Below, piece after piece: positions 43,292 to 55,429 of a DNA stretch of 64,000 nt (position 1 is its first letter; each line of letters begins with the position of its first letter). A program made the position numbers and the translations under genes. The stretch lies in contig JAIGNY010000456.1 of the NCBI GenBank assembly GCA_020152595.1, positions 218,501 to 282,500 on the forward strand. The letters are read 5' to 3'. The notes beneath the pieces were generated by a model. That model was not told the DNA's origin, made no database searches, and worked only from the letters and a program-made list of their open reading frames with translations. The stretch is from Chiridota heheva. Lineage: Eukaryota > Echinodermata > Holothuroidea > Apodida > Chiridotidae.

Positions 43292-44894
43292 AATGGATTA
43301 GTTCAGTGGTCATACAAATTTATCTTACTTAAAAGAGAATTTTCAAAGACACAAAATGGTGAAGAAAGTTTTCAAAAATCTTATTTAGTTAAGAAGATAT
43401 TAAAGTTGAAAGCTCTGTGTTATATGTGTAGAAATGACTGGTGTAGTAAGTCTACTATGCAAGGTTGGTACCCTAATCCTCACATTCTTAACAACTGTTG
43501 ATGTATTAACAATAATACATGTTATGTGGGTGGATGGTGATGTCTCTCAGGAGACACATTGCAGAAAAATGTAAAATTGCAATGTGGGACATATACAAAA
43601 TCAAACAAATTCGCCAGTACCTTACAGGATGCTCGCGCCACACATATGTCTGGGGTAGTGCTGTCACACATAGACTATATAAATGCAATCTATGTAGGAC
43701 TTCCAGAGTGTGAATTGAACAAACTTCAGAGAGAGGGTACAAAATATTGCGACCAAAACAGTTCTGGACAAACAAAAAATATCATAGCAGTAAGGAATGC
43801 CTACGAATCTTACACTGGCTTTCAGCCAAATTGAGAATACAGCATATGGTACTTACTTTAGTGTACAAGTGTGTAAATAACCAGGCACCAAATTACTTGA
43901 AGGATCTATTAATTGATATACCTAATAGACGGAACACCAGGGTCTACTACCTCATATAAAAAGTTATTCGTATCATTTACCAAACGTAACACTTTTGCTA
44001 GTCGTTCTTTCAGTGTAATGGTGGAATGCCCCACCAGATTATATTAATCTTGCTCAATCGGTAAATGTTTTTAAGCGTCATTTCAAAACTTACCTTTTCA
44101 ATCAATTTTAGTGGTATCTCCTATGTTTTTTGTTTTTTTTATATCGGTCCTATTATACTGGGAGAGCGGCTATCATTCTTGTTTTGTCATTGTATTGATG
44201 TTTTATTTGTAAAGCGCCACTGAAGATTGCAGATCAAAGTGTGCGCTATACAAATTTATGGATTAATTATTTAAAAGAAAATATATTAAACTTGTTTTAC
44301 TATTTAAATTGTTTTTCCTAAAACATTCTTCAGCAGGTTGCGTGCTGCTTTTTCTTTCCCCAATGGCTGTTTTTGGATATTTTAAGTTTTTGGATATTTT
44401 AAATGGTTCAGTAAAAAACACTTGACCACCATTGACCTTTTACTGTCACTCATGAACTGTAAATATAAATATTGAGTGGGATAAATTATTTACAGAACCA
44501 ATTAATTTCTAAAGTATAAGTGTAGCAGGCATATAGAATGTGTTCTCATAGTAAGGAGGAAAGTGCCCGGGATAGCTGAATAATTTTAAGCAATATGGGT
44601 GGTAAATCATAAGTACCCTTACTAGATTCTGCTTTGCTACTTTCCTGACACATCCAATGGTTTTTAAGTCACAAAATCGCAGGACAAAATATAATAGAAT
44701 AAATAAAGACTTAAAGGAATCTGTGATGTCACAACTAATCTGATTTCAGTTATTTCTACACAAATGATACCAAACTTTAAAGTTTGATATCTCCTTAACG
44801 AAATAAGGTTTTTGAATGATTTCTTCACCATTTTGTTTCTTTTGAGGTTGTCTTTCAGATAAGATGGACATGCTTGACCACTGAAGTAATCCTT
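43292..44894. mobile_element. MITE family A, copy 5, split by a LINE
   Basis: Left part 43292-43507 (TGGATTAGTTCAGTGGTCAT onward); right part resumes at about 44272 (TTAAAAGAAAATATATTAA) and runs to AGTAATCCT (44894). TTAA flanks the outer ends (43288-43291 and 44895-44898). A second insert of about 250 bp sits near 44340-44595 in the right half, where family members read CTTCAGGTGGTACATTATAA. Confidence 0.8.
43508..44271 (+). pseudogene. CR1/L2-like LINE 3' fragment nested in MITE A
   Basis: Segments in shifting frames: LSHIDYINAIYVGLPECELN, ECLRILHWLSAKLRIQHMVL, TLVYKCVNNQAPNYLKDLL, TKRNTFASRSFSVMVECPTR and NVFKRHFKTYLFNQF followed by a stop near 44110. The order (LHWLP-R-I-F..L.YK..N..AP.YL, then WN.LP/FK..LKT.LF) is diagnostic for the C terminus of CR1/L2-type proteins. 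The 3' end has AAAGCGCCACTGAAGATTGC and GTGCGCTATACAAATTTATG, the usual 3' UTR signature. Frameshifts disable it. Confidence 0.82.
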
Positions 44895-44899
44895 TAAAA

Positions 44900-46150
44900 T
44901 GCTGGGGATTCAACCTGCGATGGACTGGCATATCCTACATAAGCGGGGAAGGGGAGGGGGGGGGGGGATAATTTCAATGGGAGCCAGAACCCAATAATCA
45001 TTTGTAATTTTCATATTCTTGGTATATTTTTAATCACCCCGAGATTTAATTCACATCTTCTCTTACGCAGTCCACAATTACAATATTATCAATTATACAA
45101 AACAAAAAGTTTTTGTAACACATTTTCTGCATTGGACCCCCTGACTAGAATGCAAAATGTCCAGTCATATGGTCATATTTACTTGTATTACATCTAATCA
45201 ATGACAACTCGTCTCCCTGGCCAGATTCTAACACGTTATAAGCAGGCTTTATTGGATGTTGGCAAGATTGACTGTTGCCTATTGATCTATAACTGAAAGC
45301 AGATATATTCATTTTCTAACATTTTGGAAAGTTAGATTGCTCACTTGCATCATAAAACATGGGTAGAATCATAATTGTATTAAGACCAACTGTTCAATAT
45401 AAATCGAGATATGGACTCACCCTAATGCAGGGCCATACCTAGCTGGAGACCAGGGCTAATTGTGCCTCTGAATAGTGCATAAATATTTTTCTCTTTTAAT
45501 TCTATTGACACTGCATTCAACATCCCCCCCTCCCCCCCCCCCACCCACCCACCCACACATAAAATTTGGGCTTATAGCTACAGCTTTGCCCTAATGTAAA
45601 CTTGTTTATGTCTTTGCCAAATTTTATGCAGCGTTTATCTATCTGCAAAATACATGTTTGAAATTCTTGCACTAAAACAACCACCAGCAGGAAAACATAT
45701 GCCATGTGATAATATCTTTATTCCCGGCCTAAAAAAATTTAACCGAATAAGAACAAAAAAAAAATGGCAATAAAAAACCTCATTAAAATTGACTGTACGT
45801 AATATATTATGATGAATAAATGATGGTAGAAACCAGTCGGCGTGGCGATCAAACGGAAAAATCTGTCAAAGTTTGAGAAAATCCAAAATGAGGTTTGCTT
45901 GATTAATGGCATAATGTACAATCATGGGGAGCCACGAGCATAATTAATCACTTGTTGTAATATCGTCTTTATTTATGAGTTAAAAACGAGCTTATACATC
46001 AATGTATTATCTTCCCATTTTATGAGTTCATTTTGTTTATACAAGTGCTTGAGCGACTCTTGATTGGAGCTGTAGCAATCTCTACGTTGGTTTAAAGAGT
46101 ATTCTGAGCATTAAAATTTTAATTTTCAAAGAAAAAAAACAAAACCATTT
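44900..46150. other. No gene; homopolymer tracts
   Basis: A G-run lies at about 44947-44970 and a C-run at about 45524-45545 followed by (ACCC)n. Nothing coding or repetitive beyond these. Confidence 0.4.
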
Positions 46151-46154
46151 GAAA

Positions 46155-46694
46155 TGGTTAGTTCAGGGGTCTCATGTTAAAGAGGACTTTAAAAGGAACA
46201 AAATAGTGGGGAAAGCATTCCAAAATCTTATTCCGTTAAGAAGATATTCAAGTATAAAGCTCTGTTTTATCTGTGTAGAAATGACTGGTGTAGTAAGTCT
46301 ACTATTGTGGAAGATTGGTGCTCTCATCTTCACATTCTTAACAATTGTTACTGTATTTTAAAGAGAGTTTATTTAATTCTTTTTACTATTTGTTTTATTT
46401 TTTCTTGAACTTTCTTCAGGTGGTGTAATAATAAATACCCTTACAAGATCCTGACACATCCAATAATTTTTAAGCAACAAAATCACAGTGCAAAATATGA
46501 TAGAATGCATAAAGACTGTGACAAATCTGATGTCACAACTAGTCTGATTTCAGCCGTTTCTACACAAAAGATACCAAACTTTAAACTTAAATATTTCCTG
46601 AAGAGAATAAGATGCGTTCTTCCCCATTTTGTTTCTTTTGAAGTCCTCTTTCGTATAAGATGAATTGAACTTGTTTGACCCCTGAACTAATCCT
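46155..46694. mobile_element. MITE family A, copy 6
   Basis: It begins TGGTTAGTTCAGGGGTC and ends CTGAACTAATCCT followed by TTTAAAC. Both inverted arms are present (AATCTTATTCCGTTAAGAAG on the left), with small deletions near the left end. Confidence 0.8.
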
Positions 46695-46954
46695 TTAAAC
46701 ATTTACATGAAAATCATTATCCGCTGCACTCCCTTCATACATAACTAATTTAGTATAAATTGATCAAACTTTGATCGGCCATAACTATGAAAGCTTCAGC
46801 TATTTAAGTCTTCAAAAGTCGAAAAACTGATCTGCTCATATTTCGAAAACTTGTAACCAAGATAGACATCGCTACAAGTCTATTCACTTTTAATATATTC
46901 ATAGCTTAATTCTGATTAATATTCTAAAGAAATTTTCATTATCATGTAGGATTA

Positions 46955-47160
46955 TGAAAGAAACAATTTGGTGTAAAAATCACGCTGATATCTTTTTCCA
47001 CTTAGGAGTTATTGCATTTTAAAGATTGCACGAGTGTGCTGAGAAGTAACTCACAAGTGTACAGTGTGATGTCATAAAGGCATATCAAAGACAATATGTG
47101 TGTGTTTCTTTGAAAATTACTTGACTTTTCCTAAACTATTGGAAGCTTTTTTGCTTTATT
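46955..47160 (+). repeat. Half-copy related to foldback element L
   Basis: GAAACAATTTGGTGTAAAAA, AGTTATTGCATTTTAAAGAT and GTGTGATGTCATAAAGGCA match one arm of the 34345-34832 element; the second arm is not found. Confidence 0.5.
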
Positions 47161-47274
47161 TCTTGAAATAGAGTATAAAATACACTTTATAAGAAAGTGC
47201 TTTGCCATCTACTTATAAACCTTACCACTCTAAGTAAAACAAAAACCATTTTCATGTTTTATAGAAATCCACAT

Positions 47275-47715
47275 TAAGAATTTTTGACCTTTAGACCCCC
47301 ACCCAACACCCTCGATTTTCTCAAAATGAGAGGTAATCAGAATTGTTGGCACTAAGAACCCCCTTCACCCCACCCCACCCCAACACCCTCAATTTTCTCA
47401 AAATAAGGGGTAATCCACACCATTCAACCCAGAGACTTCACAATTCATTGACTAGCAACCACCTATTGTTCACCATACACAACACAGGGGTAATCTATAC
47501 CATATTAACTGACAGCATCTTCAGTTCACTTGTTAGCAACCAGCTAATGTTACACTGTACACATAGGTCATTCATCTTGAGCTCAAGCCACATAACTGTT
47601 GTTCAGTGAAGCAAATCAAATTAGTCCCTAGCTGAGCCTAAATATAAATAAAAATCATATGCTTGGGAGGACTTTGCGCAAAACTCATGAATGATTGATA
47701 GATCATTCCTCTGAA
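47275..47715 (+). repeat. Dispersed repeat D, copy 4
   Basis: The longest copy, with the opening ACACCCTCGATTTTCTCAAAAT module duplicated (about 47310 and 47390) and the full 3' part to CATGAATGATTGATAG. Confidence 0.78.
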
Positions 47716-47719
47716 AGCC

Positions 47720-48220
47720 GGTTCCTGATGATAAGAAGTGTCTCAGATCTGCATTGATGACATCACATTTTACACTGTAAGTTAGGTCACTTTTCAACAC
47801 TCAGACTGTCAACATTCTCTGTAATACAAATCAGTAGGGTCAAGACCAAATCTTAGTAATTCTTAGTCCATCACAGCTGCGCTGCTCTCCATTAGACTAC
47901 TTCTTATGAAAATGAAGATGTATATATCTAACAGATGCTAATTCACAAAATTAGCATTTTCTTTATAATATTATTTGGCTTTACAAAGTTGTAATAATGT
48001 TGCTTTTTAACTTATTTTGATGGGATTTCATATTTCTATATTGTTTTATACATATTGAAGAAATTGAGCTTGTGTTGCCTCTATGAGTAAACTACTATAT
48101 AGTTCTTTATAAGGTCTATGGACAGGTAGCAATGAAAAGTTGCTGAAAACTATGAAAATTTCAAAAAAGTTTCATCAAAATCCATTAAAAATTGAACATT
48201 TTTCAGGTTCTCCACCTATT
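47720..48220. other. No feature recognised
   Basis: I see no gene or repeat I can support. Confidence 0.35.
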
Positions 48221-48224
48221 TGCT

Positions 48225-48600
48225 GGAGGGGGCAGCACCTAATGAGGGGACAGGGCCACATGAAGAGGAGACGGAGCCTTATGAGGGGACAGCTCTACAA
48301 TGGGGAGGGGATAGAGCCTCAAGTGGAAGGGAGGAAATGACTGAGCCTCGTGAGGAGGGGACAAAGCCTCATGAAGAGAGGACAGTCTTGAAAGGAGGGG
48401 GACAAAGCCACATGAGATAAAGACAGAACGTCAACGAGAAGGGACAGAACCACATGGGGGTACACAGAATCATGATGAGATATATAGAGCCACATAAGTA
48501 TTGGACAGGGTCTCATTGGAACAGACAGAGCCTCATAGGGCAGTCGCAGAGTTTAAGGAGGGGACAAAGCCTCTTTAGGGGACAACGTAATGGGGAAGAT
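48225..48600 (+). repeat. Purine-rich degenerate minisatellite
   Basis: Irregular units built on GGGGACAGAGCCTCATGAGG, roughly 24-36 bp, with strong G/A bias on the plus strand. The open frames here (Glu/Gly/Arg-rich) come from the repeat. Confidence 0.8.
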
Positions 48601-48847
48601 CACACTCAACAGATCCACCCCATACACCCTAATATACCCCAACCCCCTGAACCCCATCACCAGGGGAGGGGCACTTCCATATGTAAGGTATTTGTATATG
48701 TGCTGCCTGAGCAGGTGTCTTTTTTTACTATTAAAAAAACAAAATTGTACTAATTTTTTTTTTTAATTGATAATGTTGTATTTTTTGATCATTTTTGTGG
48801 TGCAGGACCGAAAAAATTAAGTTTTACTGTGTTGATTTTTTACTGCA

Positions 48848-48995
48848 TTTTTACAATATATTCGTTGAATACTCATACTGCAGGTATCAAAATTGACTTC
48901 TTTCATACTGTGGGTATTAAAATTGTATAATTTCATACTGCAGTTACCAAAAAATCTGTCATACTGCGGGTATATTTTTCGGTTGGTGGGCTACG
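48848..48995 (-). repeat. Dispersed repeat G, copy 2
   Basis: Inverted partner of 12350-12505: ACAATATATTCGTTGAATAC, CATACTGCAGGTATCAAAAT, CATACTGCGGGTATATTTTT. Confidence 0.75.
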
Positions 48996-48999
48996 ACCC

Positions 49000-49695
49000 T
49001 ATCTATATCACTTCCCAAAATAAAATTATCTGTTGCATGGGTGCAATTTCTTTCAACTATCACGTTCACAGCTTTTTGCCATATTCAAATATATATATAT
49101 ATATATTAATGCATGGTGCATGCATTCAAGGAGTTTCCATTCTGCCTGGTTTATAGACAGACCTAAATATTAACCATATCTTACTACCTTTATGACCAGC
49201 TGTCCATAAATTAATGTCTCAAGCACTACCAGAACGCTTAATTTTATCTCAATAACCCTGCTGCTTGGTGCTCGCATTTATCTGCTCATCGTCTGCCACA
49301 ATCTAAATTGAACATTTTTGAAATTGCAAAGAACAATTTTATACAAATGCTTACCTAGCAATAGTGCTCTTGAATTTTCTTTTATGAGTTTCTCTTAATG
49401 AAGCTGTCAGGTAGACACAGCAATTGATCAACATTATTTCTAGCATAAAAGGGATAAAATGAAGTGGGTAATTGCATTATTTATAGGAGGAACGGTAGCT
49501 GTCAAAAAGATCTGAAGAAATATATTACAATGCTTGTTTTTTAACCAAAACAATTGTTTTTGCAATTTGTGAAGTACGTCTGAATTATAGGCCAGATGCT
49601 GCAGTAGGGGTATAAAAGAAATCTTACAGAAATTTTTGAAAGACTTGTAAGAATTTAAGGCAATGTGAACTTGATTGTTTTAAAAGTCTGTTGAA
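49000..49695. other. No gene; short TA run
   Basis: A TA run lies at about 49087-49106. Otherwise nothing recognised. Confidence 0.35.
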
Positions 49696-49699
49696 AGCA

Positions 49700-51478
49700 T
49701 GTTACGAATGAATCAATTCTATTGATCAATGATTATCCATAACCTGTTATCCCAATGATTAGTAATAAATTCCATTGATCAGCCATAGTATAAAAACCAA
49801 TTGACTGACCAATCAATATCCAATCAATCAGCCGTTAATTGCATTGATCAGTCGTTATACTATCAACCATACAATATCCAATTGATCCGCTGTAAATCCA
49901 AGTGATCAGCCATACTGCGAATTCCATTGATCAGCAAATTCCACTAATCAGCCGTAACTCCACCTGATATGTCAAAACTAAAAATCAATCAGCCATAAAT
50001 CCAGCTGCAGAAAACTCCACCCATTGATCAGCTTTACATCCAATTGATCAGCAACGCATTACATCTGTCAGCCATAAATCTCATTGATGAACTCTATCCA
50101 TTAATCAGCCTTACATCTGCTTGATCAGCAACGCATCACATCAATCTGCAATAAATCTCATTGATGAACTCCATCCATTAATCAGCCTTACATCCTATTG
50201 ATCAGCAAGGCATCACATCTATCTGCCATAAATCTCATTGATAAACTCCATCCATTAATCAGCCTTACATCTGATTGATCAGCAAGGCATCACATCAATC
50301 TGCAATAAATCTCATTGATGAACTCCATCCATTAATCAGCCTTACATCCGATCGATCAGCAAGGCATCACATCAATCTGCCATAAATCTCATTGATAAAC
50401 TCCATCCATTAATCATCCTTACATCCAATTGATCAGCAAGGCATCACATCAATCTGCTATAAATCTTATTGATGAACTCCATCCATTAATCACCTTTACA
50501 TCCGATTGATCAGCAAGGCATCAAATCAATCTGCTATAAATCTCATTGATGAACTCCATCCATCAATCAGCCTTACATCCGATTGATCAGCAAGGCATCA
50601 CATCAATCTGCTATAAATCTCATTGATAAACTCCATCCATTAATCAGCTTTACATCCGATTGATCAGCAACACATCACATCAATCTGCCATAAATCTCAT
50701 TGATAGCTCCATCCATTAATCAGCCTTTCATCCGATTGATCAGCACACATCACATCAATCTGCCATAAATCTCATTGATGAGCTCCATCCATTAATCAGC
50801 CTTACATACAATTGATAAGCAATGCATCACATCAATCTGCCATAAATCTCATTGATGAACTCCACCCATTATTCAGCCTTACATCCGATTGATCAGCAAC
50901 GAATCACATCAATCTGCCATAAATCTCATTGATAAACTCTACCCATTAATCAGCCTTACATCCAATTGATCAGTAACGCATCACATCTATTGGCTGAATA
51001 TCTCATTGATAAAGTCCACCCATTAATCAGCTTTACATCCAATTGATCAGCAATGCATCACATCTATCTGCTATAAAACTCATTGATGAACTCCACCCAT
51101 TAATCAGCCTTACATACAATTGATCAGTAACGCATCACATCTAATGCCTAAATATCTCATTGATAAACTCCACCCATTGATGAGCTTTACATCCGATTGA
51201 TCAGCAATGCATCACATCTATCTGCTATAAAACTCATTGATGAACTCCACCCATTAATCAGCCTTACATCCGATTGATCAGAAATGCATCACATCTATCG
51301 GCTATAAATCTCATTGATAAACTCCACCCATAATCCAACCTTACATCCAATTGATCAGCAACGCATCACTTCTATCTGCTATAAATCTCATTGATAAACT
51401 CCACCCATTGATCAGCTTTATATCCGATTGATCAGCAACACATCACATCTATCTGCTATCAATCTCATCTAATTTGTT
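49700..51478 (+). repeat. 77-bp satellite array with ~19-bp sub-repeats
   Basis: From about 50040 a 77-bp unit repeats some 18-19 times: CCATTAATCAGCCTTACATC, CGATTGATCAGCAAGGCATC, ACATCAATCTGCCATAAATC, TCATTGATGAACT. Each quarter carries a variant of ATTGATCAGC, so the 77-bp unit is itself four ~19-bp sub-repeats. The leading part (49700-50040) shows the simpler ~20-bp periodicity (TTCCATTGATCAGCCGT), which looks like the ancestral stage. Confidence 0.93.
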
Positions 51479-51484
51479 CCAAAT

Positions 51485-51577
51485 ACTAACTTGCAGAATG
51501 TTTGCTGCAAGCTTGCAGCACACTTGCACAAGCTAAAAATTGTTAGCTTGCTGCAAGCTAATACTTCTGTAAGGACT
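51485..51577. mobile_element. AAGCTTGC-type element, short copy 4
   Basis: GTTCCAAATACTAACTTGCAG at the left and GCTAATACTTCTGTAAGG at the right bound a ~90-bp remnant with GCTTGCAGCACACTTGCACA. It lies exactly between the satellite and a Helentron-like block whose 5' start is missing. Confidence 0.65.
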
Positions 51578-52617
51578 GCCATGTCATTGCATATCACAAA
51601 ATATCTGTTCCATGATATTTATTCAAAAGCCACACCCACCATGCAGATCAATAAAAATGTTGGCAACATTAGCATTAGCACAATAAATAACAACATTATC
51701 ATAGCAAGTATAATGCAAAAATGGTTGCTCATTTACTCTATTTCAAAAATTTGTCAGCAAGCCCCGCCTACTCATTAATATTCATAATATCACTACCACA
51801 ACATTAGAAGTATATGTACAGACCATGACCCATCTGTGTATCAAATATAGCATAAATCTGATATATTGTTCATGAAATACAGTATGAAGTTTATATCATT
51901 TAGCACTTTCACATTAAGTCACGCCCACCATGTATACTAATGACATCTGCTGATAACATGAGCATGTGCACAATAACCAACAAAATTATCATGCCAAATA
52001 TGACGTAAAACAGATATACAGTTGCTCATTTATCACATTTTCACTGTAAGCCAAAATTTTCACTGTAAGCCCTGCCCACTTACTAATATGCATAATATCA
52101 CCACCAAAAAAAAAGAGCACACATATTCATGTTCTTGAGATACCATGTTTACAAGGCCTTTTCAGCAAAATCATATTAAGTCCCGCCCACTATGCATACT
52201 AGTGAATTTCAACGTTTCTACATCTTGAACAAGTACACACCAGCCAACATCATTATTATACCAAATATGAACAAAACAGACATGCTGTTGTTAAAATATA
52301 AACATTAAAAGATTTTAACATTAAGGCCCGCCTACTTACTAATTTGCATGATCTCACCAGCAAAAACACTAGACCACATCTACGGACCACAGGCTATCTG
52401 TGTATTGAATATTACATTAATATAGTTTACTGTTCTTAAGACACCATGTTAACAAACGTTTTTCAGCAAAATGATATTAAGCCCCGCCCACTATGCATAT
52501 TCATGAAAGTCACGAGCTGGCCATCATATACGTACACACACACACACACCCATACTCACACGGCATCATGACCGCATAGCTTCCTGATGCTATCGCATTG
52601 GAACCAAAAATATAAGA
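51578..52617 (+). mobile_element. Helentron-like block, copy 3, with 3' hairpin
   Basis: It has the same tandem interior as copies 1 and 4 (GCCACACCCACCATGCAGAT, CCTACTCATTAATATTCAT, CCATGACCCATCTGTGTA). It ends with an (AC)n run, GCATCATGACCGCATAGC and the stem-loop CTGATGC-TATC-GCATTGG (52584-52601), followed by AACCAAAAAT. Two stem positions became G-U pairs relative to copy 4, keeping the hairpin. The 5' end is truncated. Confidence 0.7.
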
Positions 52618-52619
52618 AT

Positions 52620-53260
52620 GAGTGTCATGCAATACATCAAATGAACAACTAATCCTGAAAACCTTCGCACCTAAAATTAACACAGTTTCATGCAAATTTT
52701 CACAATTCCTAGCCACCTCTGCTGATGCATTCACTTATGCATTGGAAATTTACTGTACCCCACAGGATTTATAACTCGTTGCCATGGTGATTACTGAACA
52801 ATTAGATTTCAAATTAACAAGAGTCCCTTCTATATAATTTCTTTTCAAATTGTAGCAAATACATTTCAAGGATTAACTATACAAATAATTCTCACTTGAA
52901 AGAGAAGCAGCTTCAGTTAATAATACCAGCTGCATACAGTATTATTGGTTTAAGAAGTGTACCATTGGTCGGAAAATATTACAAACCTGATCTAATGTAA
53001 TTATACGATAGGTATAATTTTCATTCTGACATATATATATATATATATATATATATCTTTTTTTAATTATATCTACATATGTTACATGTCGGTATTAAAA
53101 TGAAACAGCAATAGCCAAATGAAAATGGCCATGACAAGAATGAAAATTATGACAAGAACGAAAATTATAATTAGACTACAAAGCTCCTGGTTTGGCATAC
53201 TTCGATGAAGTGAATCAAATTGCTGCTATCTCTAATAACTTATTTTATTCAGGTCTAAAA
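52620..53260. other. No gene; TA run
   Basis: A TA run lies at about 53030-53056. Nothing else recognised. Confidence 0.35.
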
Positions 53261-53261
53261 T

Positions 53262-53700
53262 AACAATGTATTAGTACATAGGGTACGCAGAAACATTCAA
53301 ATTTTTTTAACAGTTTTTGCTAGAACACGGTCTGAAGTATGTATTAGTACATAGGGTACGCAGAAACATTCAAATGTCTTAACAATTTTGCTAAAACACG
53401 GTTTGAAGTAATGATGTATTAGTACATAGGGTAGCAAAACCTTTAAATTTATTAAGTTTTGCTAGAACACGGTCTGAAGTATGTATTAGTACATAGGATA
53501 CGCAGAAACTTTCAAATTTCTTAACAGTTTTTGCTAGAACACGGTCTGAAGTAACGATGTATTAGTACATAGGGTACACAAAAACATTCAAATTTCTCAA
53601 GTTTTTTTAGAACACGGTCTGAAGTAACAATGTATTAGTACATAGGGTATGCAAAAACATCCAATTTTTTTACGTTGAACAGTTTTTGCAAGGACACCGG
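53262..53700 (+). repeat. ~72-bp minisatellite, six units
   Basis: Each unit reads ATGTATTAGTACATAGGGTA, CGCAGAAACATTCAAAT, then TTGCTAGAACACGGTCTGAA. Unit starts are at about 53267, 53339, 53414, 53479, 53557 and 53630, so lengths vary from 65 to 78 bp. Confidence 0.92.
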
Positions 53701-53704
53701 TTGT

Positions 53705-54005
53705 TTTGTGATAAACTATACCAACTTGAGTTTAATTTGAAGAAAATATGCTATGTATATTGAAAACTAGCCTAAAACTGGTTCAATAAACCAATTTACA
53801 GCATTTTGACACATCCGTAGCAATGACTTTTCGCAGGAAGGTTGGAGGGGCACAAGCATTTCAAGAGGGGGCACTTGTGCAGATTCTCCATACACTTGTG
53901 TTATATAAAAAAAATCCTTTGATTTTTTTGCAAGGGGAGCATGTACACTTCCTCCTGTGCCCCATGCTGACTACAGGCCTGCATTTAAAGGCCTAATTAT
54001 AATTA
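53705..54005. other. No gene; G-rich paired segments
   Basis: GGAGGGGCACAAGCA and TTCCTCCTGTGCCCCATG (about 53845 and 53952) are roughly complementary and may be the eroded ends of a small inverted-repeat element. Confidence 0.3.
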
Positions 54006-54009
54006 ATCT

Positions 54010-55285
54010 TTGGGGTGAATAATAAATCTCTTTAGGGAGAACAAAATAACTTCTTTGAGGTGAACAATAAATCTCTTTGAGGTGAACAATAAAACTCTTT
54101 GGGGTAAACAATAAAACTCTTTGGGATGAACAATTAATCTCTTTAGGGTGATCAATAAATCACTTTGGGATAAACAATTAATCTTTTTAGGGTGAACAAT
54201 AAATCTCTTTGGGGAGAATAAATCTCTTTAGGGAGAATAAATTTCTTTAGGGTGAATGATAAATATCTTTGGGGTGAACAATAAATTCATTGGGGTGAAC
54301 AATATATCTCCTTGGAGTGAACAATAAATCTCTTTGGGGTGAATACGAAATCTCTTTGGGGTGAGAAATAAATCTCTTTGGGGTAAACAATAAAACACTT
54401 TGGGATGAACATTAAATCTCTTTGAGGTGAACAATAAATCTCTTTAAGGAGAAAAAATCTCTTTAAGGTGAATGATAAATCTCTTTGGGGTGAACAATAA
54501 GTTTCTTTAAGGTGAACAATCAAATTCATTGGGGTGAACAATATAACTCTTTGGAGTGAACAATACAAGAAACTTCTTTGAGGTGAACAATAAATCTCTT
54601 TAAGGTGAACCATAAATTACTTTGGGGTGAACAAAAAATCTCTTTGGGGTGAATAATAAATATCCTTGGGAAGAACAAGATAACTTCTTTGAGGTGAACA
54701 AGAAATCCCTTTGGGGTGAACAATAACACTCTTTGGAGTGAGAAATAAATCTGTTTGGAGTAAATACTACATTTTTGGGGGGAGAACAAGAAACTTTTTT
54801 GAGGTGAACGATAATTCTCTTTGAAGTGAACAAGAAATCTCTTTGGGATGAACATTAAATATCTTTGGGGTGAACACTAAAACTCTGTGGAGTGAGAAAT
54901 AAATCTGTTTGGGGTGAATAATAAATTTCTTTGGGGAGAACAAGATAACTTCTTTGAGGTGAACAAGAAATATCTTTGGGGTGAACAATAAATCTTTTTA
55001 AGGTGAACAATAAAATTCATTGGGGTGAACAATATAACTCTTTGGAGTGAACAATACAAGAAACTTCTTTGAGGTGAACAATAAATCTCTTTGGGGTGAA
55101 CAATAAATTATTTGGGGTGAACAATAACTCTCCTTGGGGTGAATAATAAATCTCCTTGGGGAGAACAAGATAATTTCTTTGAGGTGAACAAGAAATCTCT
55201 TTGGGGTGAACAATAAATCTTTTTGGGGTGAACAATATATCTCTTGGGGGTGAGCAATAAATCTTTTTGGGGTGAACAATAAATT
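54010..55285 (+). repeat. 22-bp minisatellite, about 55 units
   Basis: The unit CTCTTTGGGGTGAACAATAAAT repeats with substitutions and lost spacers over nearly 1.3 kb. A higher-order pattern is visible: AGAACAAGATAACTTCTTTG recurs about every 300 bp (54660, 54940, 55165). Minus-strand open frames of 60-122 codons rich in Phe-Thr-Pro-Lys and Cys-Ser-Pro-Gln are artefacts; 22 bp is not a codon multiple, so the three frames simply rotate. Confidence 0.94.
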
Positions 55286-55429
55286 GCTGCCTCGCAGTCC
55301 ATACACCTTTGACAATTCCATATATATTTGAATGAAGTGTAAAAAAAATTAATACTTTAAAATCTGAACTTTTCATTACATCCAATTATCTAGCTACAAA
55401 TGTTCAATCCCCCCTCTACAAGAAACTAA

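Noticed and set aside
53820-53990. Small hAT-like element with G-rich ends
   Set aside because: Complementarity is short and no target duplication is visible.
54010-55285. Telomere-like TTTAGGG motifs
   Set aside because: TTTAGGG appears only as a variant inside the 22-bp unit, never in tandem.
54228-55385. Family of similar minus-strand proteins rich in FTPK/CSPQ
   Set aside because: 22-bp minisatellite read in rotating frames; no start context, no domain.
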